64,000 bases of DNA from Glycomyces niveus (GTDB lineage: Bacteria; Actinomycetota; Actinomycetes; Mycobacteriales; Micromonosporaceae): contig NZ_JAGFNP010000018.1 in the NCBI RefSeq assembly GCF_017592475.1, forward strand, positions 1 to 64,000, given 5' to 3'. The position numbers were made by a program, and so were the translations under genes. This document shows, in pieces, positions 15,192 through 23,948 of the stretch; within the stretch, counting starts at the first letter, position 1, and every line of letters begins with the position of its first letter. The notes beneath the pieces were generated by a model. The model was not told the DNA's origin. It ran no database searches and was given only the letters and a program-made list of their open reading frames with translations.

Positions 15192-17708
15192 ATGCCCGAG
15201 ACCGTCCCCGCCGGCGATCCCCGCCACCTCGGACCGCAGCCCGGCGACACCCCCGAGACCCGCTCCGACCCCGAACTCATCGCCGCCACCCGCGGCGGCG
15301 ACACCACCGCGTACGCCGTCCTCTACGAACGCCACATCCACTCCGCGCGCCGCCTCTCCCGCATCCTCTCCCGCGACCCGGCCGGCGCCGACGACCTCGT
15401 CTCCGAGACCTTCGCGAAGCTCCTCCACACCTTCCGCGAAGGCGGCGGCCCCGACCTCGCATTCCGGCCGTACATGCTCCAGACCCTCCGCAACACCTTC
15501 TACGACCGGGTCCGGCGCGACAAGAAGGTCGAGTTCACCGACGACCTCACCGCGCACGACTCCGGCGAGATCTACGTCGACCCCGCCGTCGAGGGCCAGG
15601 AGCGCCGGTACGCCGCGCTCGCCTTCGGCAAGCTCCCCGAGCGCTGGCGGATGGTCCTGTGGCACACCGAGGTCGAGGAGGACTCCCCGGCCAGGATCGC
15701 CACCATGCTCGGCATGACCCCGAACGGCGTCTCCGCGCTCGCGTACCGGGCGCGCGAGAAGCTGCGCCAGAACTACCTGAGCGAGCACGCGGCCGACGCG
15801 CCGCGCGAGGAGTGCCGCTGGACGGTCGACCGCATCGGCGCGCGCGTGCGCGGCAGGCTCGGCGAGCGCGAAGCAGCCAAAGTGGATGACCACCTCGACT
15901 CCTGCGTCACCTGCAACCTGCTGTTCGCCGAGCTCACCGAGTTGAACTCGGGGCTGCGCGGCGTGATCGCCGTGATCTTCCTGGGCGGCGCGGCCTCGCC
16001 GTACCTGGCGGCGGGCGCGGTATCGGCCGCCGGGATCGCCTTCGGCGGCGCGCTCGCGTTCCTGTTCACGCCCGTCAAGGCGGTCGCGAACTGGGTGCGC
16101 CGGATCGTGCAGCAGCTCGGCCCCAAGGGCACCGTCGCGACCGGCACGGCCGTGACGGTGGCCGCCGCGGTCGCGGTCTTCGCCCTCACCGGGGGCGAGG
16201 AGGAGCCGCAGCCGCAGGCCGCGCCCGAGGACACGGTGGTCGCGCCCGCCGCGCCGGATGAGGAGCCGGACGAGCCGGGCCCGCAGCCGCCGGACCCGGA
16301 GCCCGAACCCGAGCCGGAGGACCCGGCGGCGCCGGGGCCGGAGCCCGAGGACGAACCCGAAGCGCCCGCGGCCGAGCCTGCCTCGTACGGCATCGAGCAC
16401 GGGCTCGGCTCGAGCGGACTCGTGGCCGGCGGCGAAGCGGTGCTGCCGATCCGGCTCGAGGGGCCGGACGGTGCGGGCGGCGGCTACGCGCCGGTGAGGG
16501 AGCGGGTGTTCGTCGAGGAGTCCGGTCGGCACGGGTACGCGGTCCCGGTCGCGCGGCACGCAGGCGGTCGGTTCGGCTGGGGGCAGGCCGCCTCGGAGCG
16601 CGTCACGCTGGACATCACGCTCCCGCAGGGGATCTCGCTCGCGTCGGCGACCGCCGAGCCGGGCTGGACCTGCGCCGAGGACGGCGCGGTCGTCCACTGC
16701 ACGGTCGCGGCGATGCCCGATCCGGCGGAAGCCCGTGTGCGCATCATGATCGGCGACGAGGTGAGCGGCTACCAGACGTTCGAGGTCGCGGTCGAGGGTC
16801 CCGGGATCAGCGGGACGACGGCGCTGCAGGTGCCGATCGCGCCGGCCGGGAGCGAGGTCGGGTTCGCGAGCGTCGACGCCACGGGCGTCACGGCCGCGGG
16901 GAACACGTGGCTGACCTGCGCGATCCCGGGGTGCCGCGAGGCGGTGGGCCTCGGCGGCGGCGAGCAGTGGCCGATGAAGGCGTACAAGCCGGAGACCGCG
17001 CCCGCCGGGCGCGAGGGCGACGCGGTGTCGGGTGCGGTGCTCGACGTGCCGGACGGTGCGGTGGTCCAGTGGGCGGGCCTGTACTGGGCGGGCGTCGAGG
17101 ACGACCTGCCGACGGCGGTCTCGCTCGCGGGGCCGGGCGGGTCCTGGACCGATCTGAGTGCGGCCGCGGTGCGGCACACCGAGCCCGGGCAGCAGGCGTA
17201 TGTCGAGGTCACGGCCCTGGTGTCGGGCGCCGGCGAGTACTGGGTCGCTACGGATAACCACCAGCTGCCGGTGTCGGAGTGCGACCACTGGCCGCTCGAC
17301 CGGAGCGCGGGGTGCACCGACCGGCGCTGGGCGGGCTGGTCGCTGACGGTGGTGTTCGCGGAGCCGGGGGCGGCCTCGACGGAGGTGGCGGTCTACGACG
17401 GGCCGCGGTCGTCGGACACCGAGATCGAGGTGGAGGACGGCGGCGAGGTGCAGATCGCGGCCACGCTGTGGGGCGGCTCCCGCTACCGCGGCGGCGACGG
17501 CCTGGCCGCAGGCGGCCAGGCGCTCGGCGAACCGGCCCGGTGCCACGCGCACGGGGCCGTGGAGAACCCGGACTGGTACGCGTTCGGCGTCGACGTGAAC
17601 GTCCACCGGGTCCAGACGGGAGCGGAAGCGGTGATCCGCTTCGAACGCGGCGACGACCCGTTCATCGTGGGCGTGGTCGCCGTCGCGGCCCCCCTCGACG
17701 GCGAATAG
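15192..17708 (+). CDS. ECF sigma factor fused to a zinc anti-sigma domain, membrane segments and a surface-type sensor domain
   Basis: 838 residues in one frame. Residues 27-110 are sigma region 2 (DDLVSETFAKLL, the promoter-melting RNTFYDRVR stretch) and 140-196 are region 4 (helix-turn-helix ARIATMLGMTPNGVSALAYR). A zinc anti-sigma motif follows: C208 then H234-x3-C238-x2-C241. Hydrophobic segments lie at 257-293 and 314-333, followed by a proline/glutamate-rich stalk (336-388). The rest is a predicted extracytoplasmic region: a DUF11-like beta module (about 400-530) and a module with QWAGLYWAG and WAGWSLTVVF motifs known from large bacterial surface proteins of the DUF3344 type. The sigma factor is thus tethered in cis to its own regulator. 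AAGGAG lies 12 nt before the ATG. Confidence 0.88.
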   Translation: MPETVPAGDPRHLGPQPGDTPETRSDPELIAATRGGDTTAYAVLYERHIHSARRLSRILSRDPAGADDLVSETFAKLLHTFREGGGPDLAFRPYMLQTLRNTFYDRVRRDKKVEFTDDLTAHDSGEIYVDPAVEGQERRYAALAFGKLPERWRMVLWHTEVEEDSPARIATMLGMTPNGVSALAYRAREKLRQNYLSEHAADAPREECRWTVDRIGARVRGRLGEREAAKVDDHLDSCVTCNLLFAELTELNSGLRGVIAVIFLGGAASPYLAAGAVSAAGIAFGGALAFLFTPVKAVANWVRRIVQQLGPKGTVATGTAVTVAAAVAVFALTGGEEEPQPQAAPEDTVVAPAAPDEEPDEPGPQPPDPEPEPEPEDPAAPGPEPEDEPEAPAAEPASYGIEHGLGSSGLVAGGEAVLPIRLEGPDGAGGGYAPVRERVFVEESGRHGYAVPVARHAGGRFGWGQAASERVTLDITLPQGISLASATAEPGWTCAEDGAVVHCTVAAMPDPAEARVRIMIGDEVSGYQTFEVAVEGPGISGTTALQVPIAPAGSEVGFASVDATGVTAAGNTWLTCAIPGCREAVGLGGGEQWPMKAYKPETAPAGREGDAVSGAVLDVPDGAVVQWAGLYWAGVEDDLPTAVSLAGPGGSWTDLSAAAVRHTEPGQQAYVEVTALVSGAGEYWVATDNHQLPVSECDHWPLDRSAGCTDRRWAGWSLTVVFAEPGAASTEVAVYDGPRSSDTEIEVEDGGEVQIAATLWGGSRYRGGDGLAAGGQALGEPARCHAHGAVENPDWYAFGVDVNVHRVQTGAEAVIRFERGDDPFIVGVVAVAAPLDGE

Positions 17709-17764
17709 CGGAGACGAATCTCGGCGGTATCGCTCCCGCGCAAGGCCGGGTAGGCTGTGGCTTG

Positions 17765-18295
17765 ATGTCGACCTCCATTGAGACGCCGCCGCAACCCTCG
17801 GCCCCCCGCGGCCTCGCGGGGCTGTATGCGCGCGCCACGGGCCTGGTGAGACGCCATGCCGCCGAGCTCATCCGCTTCGCCGGCGTCGGCGGGGTCGCGT
17901 ATGTGGTCGACATCGGGCTGTTCAACCTGATGTTCCTGGGCCTCGACTGGCCCGACTGGCTGGCCAAGATCGTCTCCGCCGTCATCGCGATGACCGTCGC
18001 GTTCTTCGGGAACCGCCACTGGACCTGGCGCGAGCGCCGCGGCAGCGCCGCCGCCCACCGCCAGTACGCCCTCTACTTCTTCTTCAACGGCATCGGCCTG
18101 CTCATCGCGCTCGCCTGCCTGTGGGCCAACTCCGGCCTCGCGCAGGTCTGGCCGCACATCTTCGGCACCGAGTTCGCGGTGAACGTGGCCGCCAACATCG
18201 TCGGCGTCGGACTCGGCTCGGTCTTCCGGTTCTTCGCCTACCGCACCTGGGTCTTCCGGCACCACCCCGAACTCGCCGAAGCCCGGAGCGGCTGA
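17765..18295 (+). CDS. GtrA family membrane protein
   Basis: 176 residues with four transmembrane segments and the GtrA/DPMS-like pattern (LIRFAGVGGVAYVVDIGLF, FFGNRHWTWR, and FRFFAYRTWVFR near the end). GtrA proteins act in flipping or using polyprenyl-linked sugars for cell-surface glycans. TAGGCT (17751-17756) lies 8 nt before the ATG. In M. tuberculosis the GtrA gene Rv3277 likewise precedes a PH-domain gene, birA and accD5. A hairpin at 18303-18329 separates it from the convergent PH-domain gene. Confidence 0.88.
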   Translation: MSTSIETPPQPSAPRGLAGLYARATGLVRRHAAELIRFAGVGGVAYVVDIGLFNLMFLGLDWPDWLAKIVSAVIAMTVAFFGNRHWTWRERRGSAAAHRQYALYFFFNGIGLLIALACLWANSGLAQVWPHIFGTEFAVNVAANIVGVGLGSVFRFFAYRTWVFRHHPELAEARSG

Positions 18296-18302
18296 CGCGA
18301 AA

Positions 18303-18329
18303 GGCCCGCGCCGGAACGGCACGGGCCTG
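18303..18329. terminator. Hairpin between convergent gtrA and PH-domain genes
   Basis: AGGCCCG/CGGGCCT stem with an inner GCC/GGC stem and GGAAC loop. Usable in either direction. Confidence 0.55.
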
Positions 18330-18344
18330 CTCTCACGCCTGCGG

Positions 18345-18869
18345 TCAGGTGCCGTCGCCCGCGCCCGCGCGGCGCGAGCGGTCATCCTCGGCCAGCTGGT
18401 ACAGGAGCGCCTTGGTCTTGTCGACCTTCGGGACGTCGATCAGGTTGATCTCGCCGTCGTCAGAGGCCGAGTCGATGTTCATGTCGCCGAAGCCGAAGAT
18501 CCGCTCCCAGACGTTCTGCGTGTACGACACGGTGTTCACGCGCGCCAGCGGGATGTGGCGGCTCTCGCGGGTCACGAGGCCTTCGCGCCACATGATGCGC
18601 TGGTCGGTGATCACGTAGTGGGTCGAGCGCCAGCGGATCCACGGCAGCACCGAGAGCCAGACGAGCAGCGCCAGGAAGATGACGACCTCGGCGAGGATCA
18701 GCCACAGCCCCCAGCTCTCGTCGATGCGGGCCGTGAACGTGATCGCGATGGCGGCGATGGCCAGGAAGACCACGAACCACAGGACCGGGCCGACACCTTC
18801 CTTCCAGTGCGGGCGGGTGTGCAGCTTGACCACTTCACCGCGGGCGAGCTGATCGTCGGGATATCCCAC
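18345..18869 (-). CDS. PH domain-containing membrane protein
   Basis: 174 residues: a soluble lead (HTRPHWKEG), two transmembrane helices (about 30-76), then a bacterial PH (bPH2) domain containing YVITDQRIMWREG, RHIPLARVNTVSY and the FGFGDMNIDSA turn. Start corrected to the GTG at 18869, which has GGAGG six nt upstream; the open frame runs to 18920. It occupies the place of M. tuberculosis Rv3278c. Such proteins are poorly understood. Confidence 0.87.
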   Translation of the reverse strand: MGYPDDQLARGEVVKLHTRPHWKEGVGPVLWFVVFLAIAAIAITFTARIDESWGLWLILAEVVIFLALLVWLSVLPWIRWRSTHYVITDQRIMWREGLVTRESRHIPLARVNTVSYTQNVWERIFGFGDMNIDSASDDGEINLIDVPKVDKTKALLYQLAEDDRSRRAGAGDGT

Positions 18870-19017
18870 TGCGGACCTCCAGGAGTGAGAACGGGCGGGG
18901 GCATGATGTACGGCTTGCAAGCTTCGCCAATGTCAAAAGCACAGTACAACACCGTGGCATCGGCGGTCGTCCCACGATTCAGGCGCCGCGCGGGAACCCG
19001 CCGGGGGCTCGCTTTCG

Positions 19018-20001
19018 CTAAGGCACCCAACCGTTCTTGGCGGCGTGCCAGCCCAGCTGGATGCGTGTGTCCACATCCGCCAGATCCATGAGTTCGCGCA
19101 CCCGCCGCTGCACGGTCCGCAGTCCGATGCCGAGCTTCGTGGCGATCGACTGGTCGGTGAGCCCGGAGATCAAGAGCCCCAGCAGGACCGCATCGTCCTC
19201 GTCGAGCCGTTCGGCGCTGCTGGCGGCCGTCGTGGCCGGGATGCCGGTGGACCACAACTGGTCGAACAGCGCGCCCGCGATCTCCACGATGGAGCGGTTG
19301 CTCGTGACGATCGCCTTCGGGCGCCCGCCGCCCTCCTCCATGAGCGCGGTCTTGTCGTCCACGATGAGGAGCTTGAGCGGCAGGCGCTTGGCGAACCGCA
19401 CCTCGTCGCCCGAGGACAGCGCGTGGCGCAGGTAGTCCGAGTACGGGTCGATGTCGAGGACCGCGCGGTCGAACAGGATGCGGTGGCAGATCCCGCGGGC
19501 CTGCAGGTCCTCGTGCAGCGCGGGTTCGGGCACGGGCAGGACCATGGGCGGGCGCACGAACGTGCGGAGGCGCTTCTCGGCGCCGGCCTTCAGCTGGCGG
19601 AGGCGGGAGCGGATGGCGACGGGGCCGGTCACGACCTCCCAGGAGCCGTGATCGCCGCCGCCCGAACCCGGTCCGGCGCGGTGGATCTCGAGGAGTTCGC
19701 GCAGGGCCTCGTACTCGCCGAGGACGTCGCCGAGCTGGGAGGCGATGCGTCCGCCGAGGACGGTGTCGGGTCCGACGGCGCGGAAGCGGGAGTCGGCGAC
19801 CATGGTGGCGAAGCCGTCGTCGACGAGTCGCATGAGGAGGTCCCGGGTGCGGGCGGGCCCGAGTCCGGCGTCGGCCGCGAGGCGGGACACCGAGGCGTCC
19901 GTGCGGGACAGCAGGAGCCGGTAGAGCCCTTCGGCTTCCGGGTCGAGCCCGGTCGGTCCCGGTGCGGCGGGAACGTTCTCGTCATGCGCCTGGTCGGCCA
20001 A
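19018..20001 (-). CDS. TrmB/LuxR-type transcriptional regulator
   Basis: 327 residues. The N-terminus (about 12-60) is a winged-helix domain of the TrmB kind, the centre (about 100-240) resembles the phospholipase-D-like ligand module seen in such regulators, and the C-terminus is a LuxR helix-turn-helix (LLISGLTDQSIATKLG, RTVQRRVREL). TTG start at 20001 chosen for GAAGGAG seven nt before it. Next to birA on the same strand with 35 bp between. It interrupts the otherwise conserved PH-gene/birA order, suggesting insertion in this lineage. Target genes unknown. Confidence 0.82.
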   Translation of the reverse strand: MADQAHDENVPAAPGPTGLDPEAEGLYRLLLSRTDASVSRLAADAGLGPARTRDLLMRLVDDGFATMVADSRFRAVGPDTVLGGRIASQLGDVLGEYEALRELLEIHRAGPGSGGGDHGSWEVVTGPVAIRSRLRQLKAGAEKRLRTFVRPPMVLPVPEPALHEDLQARGICHRILFDRAVLDIDPYSDYLRHALSSGDEVRFAKRLPLKLLIVDDKTALMEEGGGRPKAIVTSNRSIVEIAGALFDQLWSTGIPATTAASSAERLDEDDAVLLGLLISGLTDQSIATKLGIGLRTVQRRVRELMDLADVDTRIQLGWHAAKNGWVP

Positions 20002-20036
20002 TGCGCCACTCCTTCGTTCGCGCCGGTCGGCCGCGG

Positions 20037-20831
20037 TCAGTCCTGGGGCCGCAGGTGGACGATGTCGCCGGCGGCGACGGTCTCCACGGTGCCGTCGGCG
20101 GCGACCTGCAGGCAGCCGTCGTTGTCGATGCCGACGGCGCGCCCGGTGAGGTTGCGGCCGTTGGGGAACGATACCGCGACGTGCCTTCCGAGGGTCGCCG
20201 AATTGCGGCGCCACCGTTCGATCACGGAGGCGGGGCCGCGCTCGTTCCACGTCTCGTAGACGGCCGCGACGTGCGCGAGGAAGCCCGCGGCGATCTCGGC
20301 GCGGTCGAGGGTGGAGGCCCCGGCGATCTGCAGCGAGGTGGCCTCGGGGACGGGCAGCTCGTCCTCGGTGAGGGAGACGTTGAGGCCCGCGCCGATGATG
20401 ACGGCGTTCCCCTCGACCTGGGCGAGGATGCCGCAGACCTTGCGGCCGTCGATGAGGACGTCGTTGGGCCACTTGAGCTTCGCGTTGACGCCGCACACGG
20501 CCTTGAGCGTCTCCTCCAGCGCGACGGCGGTGAGGAGGCTCAGCGTGCCCCACTGCTCGCGCGGCACGGTGGGGCGCAGGAGGAACGACATGGTGAGCCC
20601 GGCGCGGGCGGGGCTCACCCACTGGCGGCCGAGGCGGCCGCGGCCGTGCTCCTGCTCCTCGGCGATGAGGACCTTCCCTTGGGACGCGCCGTGCTTGGCG
20701 GCGGCGGCCAGGTCCGCGTTCGTCGATCCAGTGACTTGCACCACATCGACCTCGGTCCAGAAGTCGGACTTCTCCGACAACAGCGACCAGAGCTCGTGCC
20801 GGTCCAGTGGCTTTCTCGTCGGTGTGCTCAC
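20037..20831 (-). CDS. birA: Biotin--[acetyl-CoA-carboxylase] ligase
   Basis: 264 residues (monofunctional, no DNA-binding domain). Motifs: TGSTNADLA, the biotinyl-AMP loop EEQEHGRGRLGRQWVS, and the KWPNDVL substrate segment. It biotinylates the carrier subunits of acyl-CoA carboxylases. GTG at 20831 is preferred because TACGCT (20838-20843, minus strand) lies exactly 6 nt upstream; an ATG at 20837 would fall inside that window. Divergent from accD5 with 42 bp between starts. Confidence 0.92.
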   Translation of the reverse strand: MSTPTRKPLDRHELWSLLSEKSDFWTEVDVVQVTGSTNADLAAAAKHGASQGKVLIAEEQEHGRGRLGRQWVSPARAGLTMSFLLRPTVPREQWGTLSLLTAVALEETLKAVCGVNAKLKWPNDVLIDGRKVCGILAQVEGNAVIIGAGLNVSLTEDELPVPEATSLQIAGASTLDRAEIAAGFLAHVAAVYETWNERGPASVIERWRRNSATLGRHVAVSFPNGRNLTGRAVGIDNDGCLQVAADGTVETVAAGDIVHLRPQD

Positions 20832-20837
20832 GCACAT

Positions 20838-20866
20838 AGCGTAGCGACCGGAAGGGCCGATACGAT
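20838..20866. promoter_or_regulatory. Back-to-back leaderless promoters of birA and accD5
   Basis: TACGCT on the minus strand (20838-20843) is 6 nt from the birA GTG; TACGAT on the plus strand (20861-20866) is 7 nt from the accD5 GTG. The two -10 boxes are 17 bp apart, so each promoter's -35 region overlaps the other's -10 and gene start, implying mutual interference. Confidence 0.6.
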
Positions 20867-20873
20867 CCGAGTC

Positions 20874-22448
20874 GTGACCGACATCGACTTCCACACGACC
20901 GCCGGGCGGCTCACCGACCTGGCCGAGCGCCTCTCCGAAGCGGCCACCGGGAACCCCCGGGCGATCGAGAAGCAGCACGAGAAGGGCAAGCGCACCGCCC
21001 GCGAACGCCTTGAGCAGCTGCTCGACGAGGGGTCGTTCGTCGAGCTGGACTCCCTGCGCCGCCACCACTCCACCAACTTCGGCATGGAGGCGAACCGGCC
21101 CTACGGCGACGGCGTCGTCACCGGCTACGGCACCATCGAGGGCCGCGAGGTCTGCGTGTTCGCGCAGGACTTCACCGTCCTCGGCGGCTCCCTCGGGCAG
21201 GTCTCGGGCGAGAAGATCACGAAGATCCAGGACCTGGCGCTGCGCACCGGCCGCCCGATCATCGGCATCTCCGACTCCGGCGGCGCCCGCATCCAGGAGG
21301 GCGTGGCGTCCCTCGGCGGCTACTCCGAGATCTTCTTCCGCAACGTGCGCGCCTCCGGCGTCATCCCGCAGATCTCGCTCATCATGGGCCCCTGCGCGGG
21401 CGGCGCGGTGTACTCCCCGGCGATCACCGACTTCACGATCATGGTCGACCAGACCAGCCACATGTTCATCACCGGCCCCGACGTCGTCCGCGCGGTGACC
21501 GGCGAGGACGTCGGCATGGAGGAGCTCGGCGGCGCGCGCACCCACAACGCGGTCGCGGGCAACGCCCACTACCTCGCCTCGGACGAGACGGACGCGCTCG
21601 AGTACGTCAAGCACCTGCTGTCGTATCTGCCGTCGAACAACCTCGACGAGCCGCCCGCCTACGAGTCCAAGGACTTCGAACTCGACGTCACCGCCACCGA
21701 CCTCGAGCTCGACACCGTCATCCCCGACTCGGCGAACCAGCCGTACGACATGCACAAGGTCCTCGAGTCCGTCCTCGACGACGGCGAGTTCCTCGAGACC
21801 CAGGCGCTGTTCGCGAAGAACATCATCACCGGCTTCGGCCGCCTCGACGGCAAGCCCGTCGGCGTCGTCGCCAACCAGCCCATGCACTTCGCGGGCTGCC
21901 TCGACATCGACGCCTCGGAGAAGGCCGCGCGGTTCATCCGCTTCTGCGACGCCTTCAACATCCCGATCATCTCCTTCGTGGACGTCCCGGGCTTCCTGCC
22001 CGGCACCTCGCAGGAGCACGACGGGATCATCCGCCGCGGCGCGAAGCTCATCTACGCGTACGCCGAGGCCACCGTCCCCAAGCTCACCGTCGTGACCCGC
22101 AAGGACTACGGCGGCGCGTACTGCGTCATGGGCTCCAAGGGCGTGGGCGCCGACCTCAACCTGGCGTGGCCGACCGCGGAGATCGCGGTCATGGGCTCGC
22201 AGGGCGCGGTCAACATCCTCTACCGCCGCGAGCTGGCGAAGGCCGACGACGAGCAGGCCAAGCGCGCCGAGCTCATGGCCGAGTACGAAGAGAAGCTGAA
22301 CAACCCGTACGTCGCGGCCGAGCTCGGCTACATCGACGCGGTCATCCAGCCGCGCGAGACCCGCGCCATGCTCGTGCGCGGCCTGCGCATGAACGCCTCG
22401 AAGCGCGACGAGCTGCCCGCCAAGAAGCACGGCAACATCCCGCTCTAA
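20874..22448 (+). CDS. accD5: Acyl-CoA carboxylase carboxyltransferase (beta) subunit
   Basis: 524 residues. The N-terminal and C-terminal carboxyltransferase halves are evident: GKRTARERLEQLLDEGSF, the SGGARIQEGV oxyanion loop and MGPCAGGAVYSPA, then FVDVPGFLPGT and DYGGAYCVMGSKG. It transfers carboxyl from biotin to acyl-CoA (propionyl- or acetyl-CoA), making malonyl- or methylmalonyl-CoA. Position beside birA, with accE and maf downstream, matches M. tuberculosis accD5 (Rv3280). GTG start, leaderless. Terminator at 22460-22493. Confidence 0.93.
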   Translation: MTDIDFHTTAGRLTDLAERLSEAATGNPRAIEKQHEKGKRTARERLEQLLDEGSFVELDSLRRHHSTNFGMEANRPYGDGVVTGYGTIEGREVCVFAQDFTVLGGSLGQVSGEKITKIQDLALRTGRPIIGISDSGGARIQEGVASLGGYSEIFFRNVRASGVIPQISLIMGPCAGGAVYSPAITDFTIMVDQTSHMFITGPDVVRAVTGEDVGMEELGGARTHNAVAGNAHYLASDETDALEYVKHLLSYLPSNNLDEPPAYESKDFELDVTATDLELDTVIPDSANQPYDMHKVLESVLDDGEFLETQALFAKNIITGFGRLDGKPVGVVANQPMHFAGCLDIDASEKAARFIRFCDAFNIPIISFVDVPGFLPGTSQEHDGIIRRGAKLIYAYAEATVPKLTVVTRKDYGGAYCVMGSKGVGADLNLAWPTAEIAVMGSQGAVNILYRRELAKADDEQAKRAELMAEYEEKLNNPYVAAELGYIDAVIQPRETRAMLVRGLRMNASKRDELPAKKHGNIPL

Positions 22449-22459
22449 GCGGTGCCGCG

Positions 22460-22493
22460 AGGGCGGCGAGGGGGCGACCCTTCGCCGCCCTTT
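22460..22493 (+). terminator. Terminator after accD5
   Basis: Perfect 10-bp stem AGGGCGGCGA/TCGCCGCCCT with a 12-nt loop ending in TTT, 12 bp after the stop. It implies that accE is transcribed separately from accD5. Confidence 0.75.
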
Positions 22494-22646
22494 CCCGTTT
22501 CCTCTCACTCGATCCGGTGAGGGCCCCACGCGTCCGCCGCGCCGACCCGCCCGCCAACAGGACAAACCGCGTTGCCACGCGAAGCGACGCGCACCACTCC
22601 CATCCCTGGAGTCCGATCCGGGTACCGTCTTATACAGCTGGGGGAA

Positions 22647-22665
22647 GCGGGACAATTCGTCCCGC
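22647..22665 (+). promoter_or_regulatory. Hairpin in the leader of the NYN-domain gene
   Basis: GCGGGAC and GTCCCGC form a perfect 7-bp stem with a 5-nt loop about 20 nt before the start codon, downstream of a TATACA -10-like element (about 22631). It could be an operator or an RNA structure; for a gene coding a probable RNase an autoregulatory cleavage site is conceivable. Confidence 0.35.
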
Positions 22666-22684
22666 CCGACGTTGGGAGTGGGCC

Positions 22685-23695
22685 ATGACACCTATCGGAG
22701 GGATGCTGCCAGGGCTGCCGTCCCGGCGGTACGCCATATTGATCGACGTCGGCTACCTCTACGCGGCGGCCGCGGAGCTCCTGCTCGACGCCACCTCCCG
22801 CCGCGACTACCGCGTCGACGCCGAGAAGCTGATCAAATCCCTCATCGAACGGGCCGCCCACCACCTCTCCGACGGCGAACTGCTGCGCCTGTACTGGTTC
22901 GACGCCGCCCGCGACCGCGTACCCACGGTCGACCAGCGCGTCATCGCCAACATGGAGTTCGTCAAAGTCCGCCTCGGGAACCTCAACTCGCGCGGCCAGC
23001 AGAAGGGCGTCGACGCCCAGATCCGCTCCGACCTGGAACTGCTCGCCCGCCACCACGCCGTCCACGAGGCCATCCTCCTCGCCGGCGACGAGGACATGGT
23101 CCCCGCCGTCGAGGTCGCCCAGGCCTACGGCGTGCGCGTCCACCTCTGGGGCGTCGAGCCGCCGTACGGCACCAACCAGGCCGAGCGCCTGGTGTGGGAG
23201 TCCGACACCGTCGCCACCATCGAAGCCGAGGACCTGCGCGCCTACTTCACCAAGAGCGGCACCGCCGCGGCCGCCACGTACAGCATGGTCGGCGCGCCGA
23301 TGACGCAGCCCGAACCGCGCGTGCCCAGCCCCGCCGCCGTCTTCGGGCAGCGGCAGTCCGTGGCCGTGACCATGAACGCCGCCGAGGCGCTGGCGCAGGC
23401 CGAGTCGGCCCGCCCGAAGTTCGTGCGCACCACCCAGACCGGCGAGAAGCTCGACCCCGAGACGGTGCGGCAGATCGGCGAGTACGTGGGCCACAAGTGG
23501 CTCCTGACCAGGGGCGCGGACAACATCGCGGACCTGCTCCCTGGCCCGCAGCTGCCCACCGTCATCGACAAGGAGCTGCTGGTGGAAGCGGAGAAGGAAC
23601 TCGGTTACTCTCTACGCGACCACCCCGAAGCGCGGATCTGGGTCCGCGACGGGTTCTGGGAGCGGGTGCACCGCGAATTCGACATCGAAGACTGA
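22685..23695 (+). CDS. NYN (PIN-like) domain protein
   Basis: 336 residues. Residues 12-190 form an NYN/PIN-like nuclease domain with acidic positions in AILIDVGYL, KGVDAQIRSDLE and LLAGDEDMVPAVEVA; the C-terminal 90 residues (KWLLTRGADNIADLLPGP) look like a partner or nucleic-acid-binding module. Likely an RNA-processing enzyme. ATG with GGGAGT upstream. It sits between accD5 and accE, which are adjacent in M. tuberculosis, so it is an insertion into that block. Confidence 0.85.
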   Translation: MTPIGGMLPGLPSRRYAILIDVGYLYAAAAELLLDATSRRDYRVDAEKLIKSLIERAAHHLSDGELLRLYWFDAARDRVPTVDQRVIANMEFVKVRLGNLNSRGQQKGVDAQIRSDLELLARHHAVHEAILLAGDEDMVPAVEVAQAYGVRVHLWGVEPPYGTNQAERLVWESDTVATIEAEDLRAYFTKSGTAAAATYSMVGAPMTQPEPRVPSPAAVFGQRQSVAVTMNAAEALAQAESARPKFVRTTQTGEKLDPETVRQIGEYVGHKWLLTRGADNIADLLPGPQLPTVIDKELLVEAEKELGYSLRDHPEARIWVRDGFWERVHREFDIED

Positions 23696-23738
23696 TGCAT
23701 CCGGCAGTGACAACGGGACAGGCGAGGAGTAGCGCTCG

Positions 23739-23948
23739 ATGAGTCTGGAACTCAAGGTCGTCCGCGGCAACCCCAGCGACGAGGAGCTGGCCGCCCTGGT
23801 CGGGCTGATCACGGCCCTGCCGCGGCCGGTGGAGGAGTCCGAGGCCCCGGCCCGCAAGGCCGCGTGGTCGAACCCGGGCCTGAAGCTGCGGGTGCGCCGG
23901 TCCTGGCGCGACACCGCCGTCCCCGCCCGCAGGGGCATGGACCGTTGA
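23739..23948 (+). CDS. accE: Acyl-CoA carboxylase epsilon subunit
   Basis: 69 residues; the LKVVRGNPSDEELAALVGLI start is the family signature and the WSNPGLKLR/W-R tail is usual. The epsilon subunit helps join alpha and beta subunits of actinobacterial acyl-CoA carboxylases. GAGGAG precedes the ATG. Its stop overlaps the TTG start of maf by 4 bp. Confidence 0.88.
   Translation: MSLELKVVRGNPSDEELAALVGLITALPRPVEESEAPARKAAWSNPGLKLRVRRSWRDTAVPARRGMDR

Noticed and set aside
14985..17606. An 873-codon minus-strand open frame opposite the sigma-factor fusion
   Set aside because: Highly repetitive R/G/V-rich composition without any domain; the plus strand contains clear sigma and zinc motifs.
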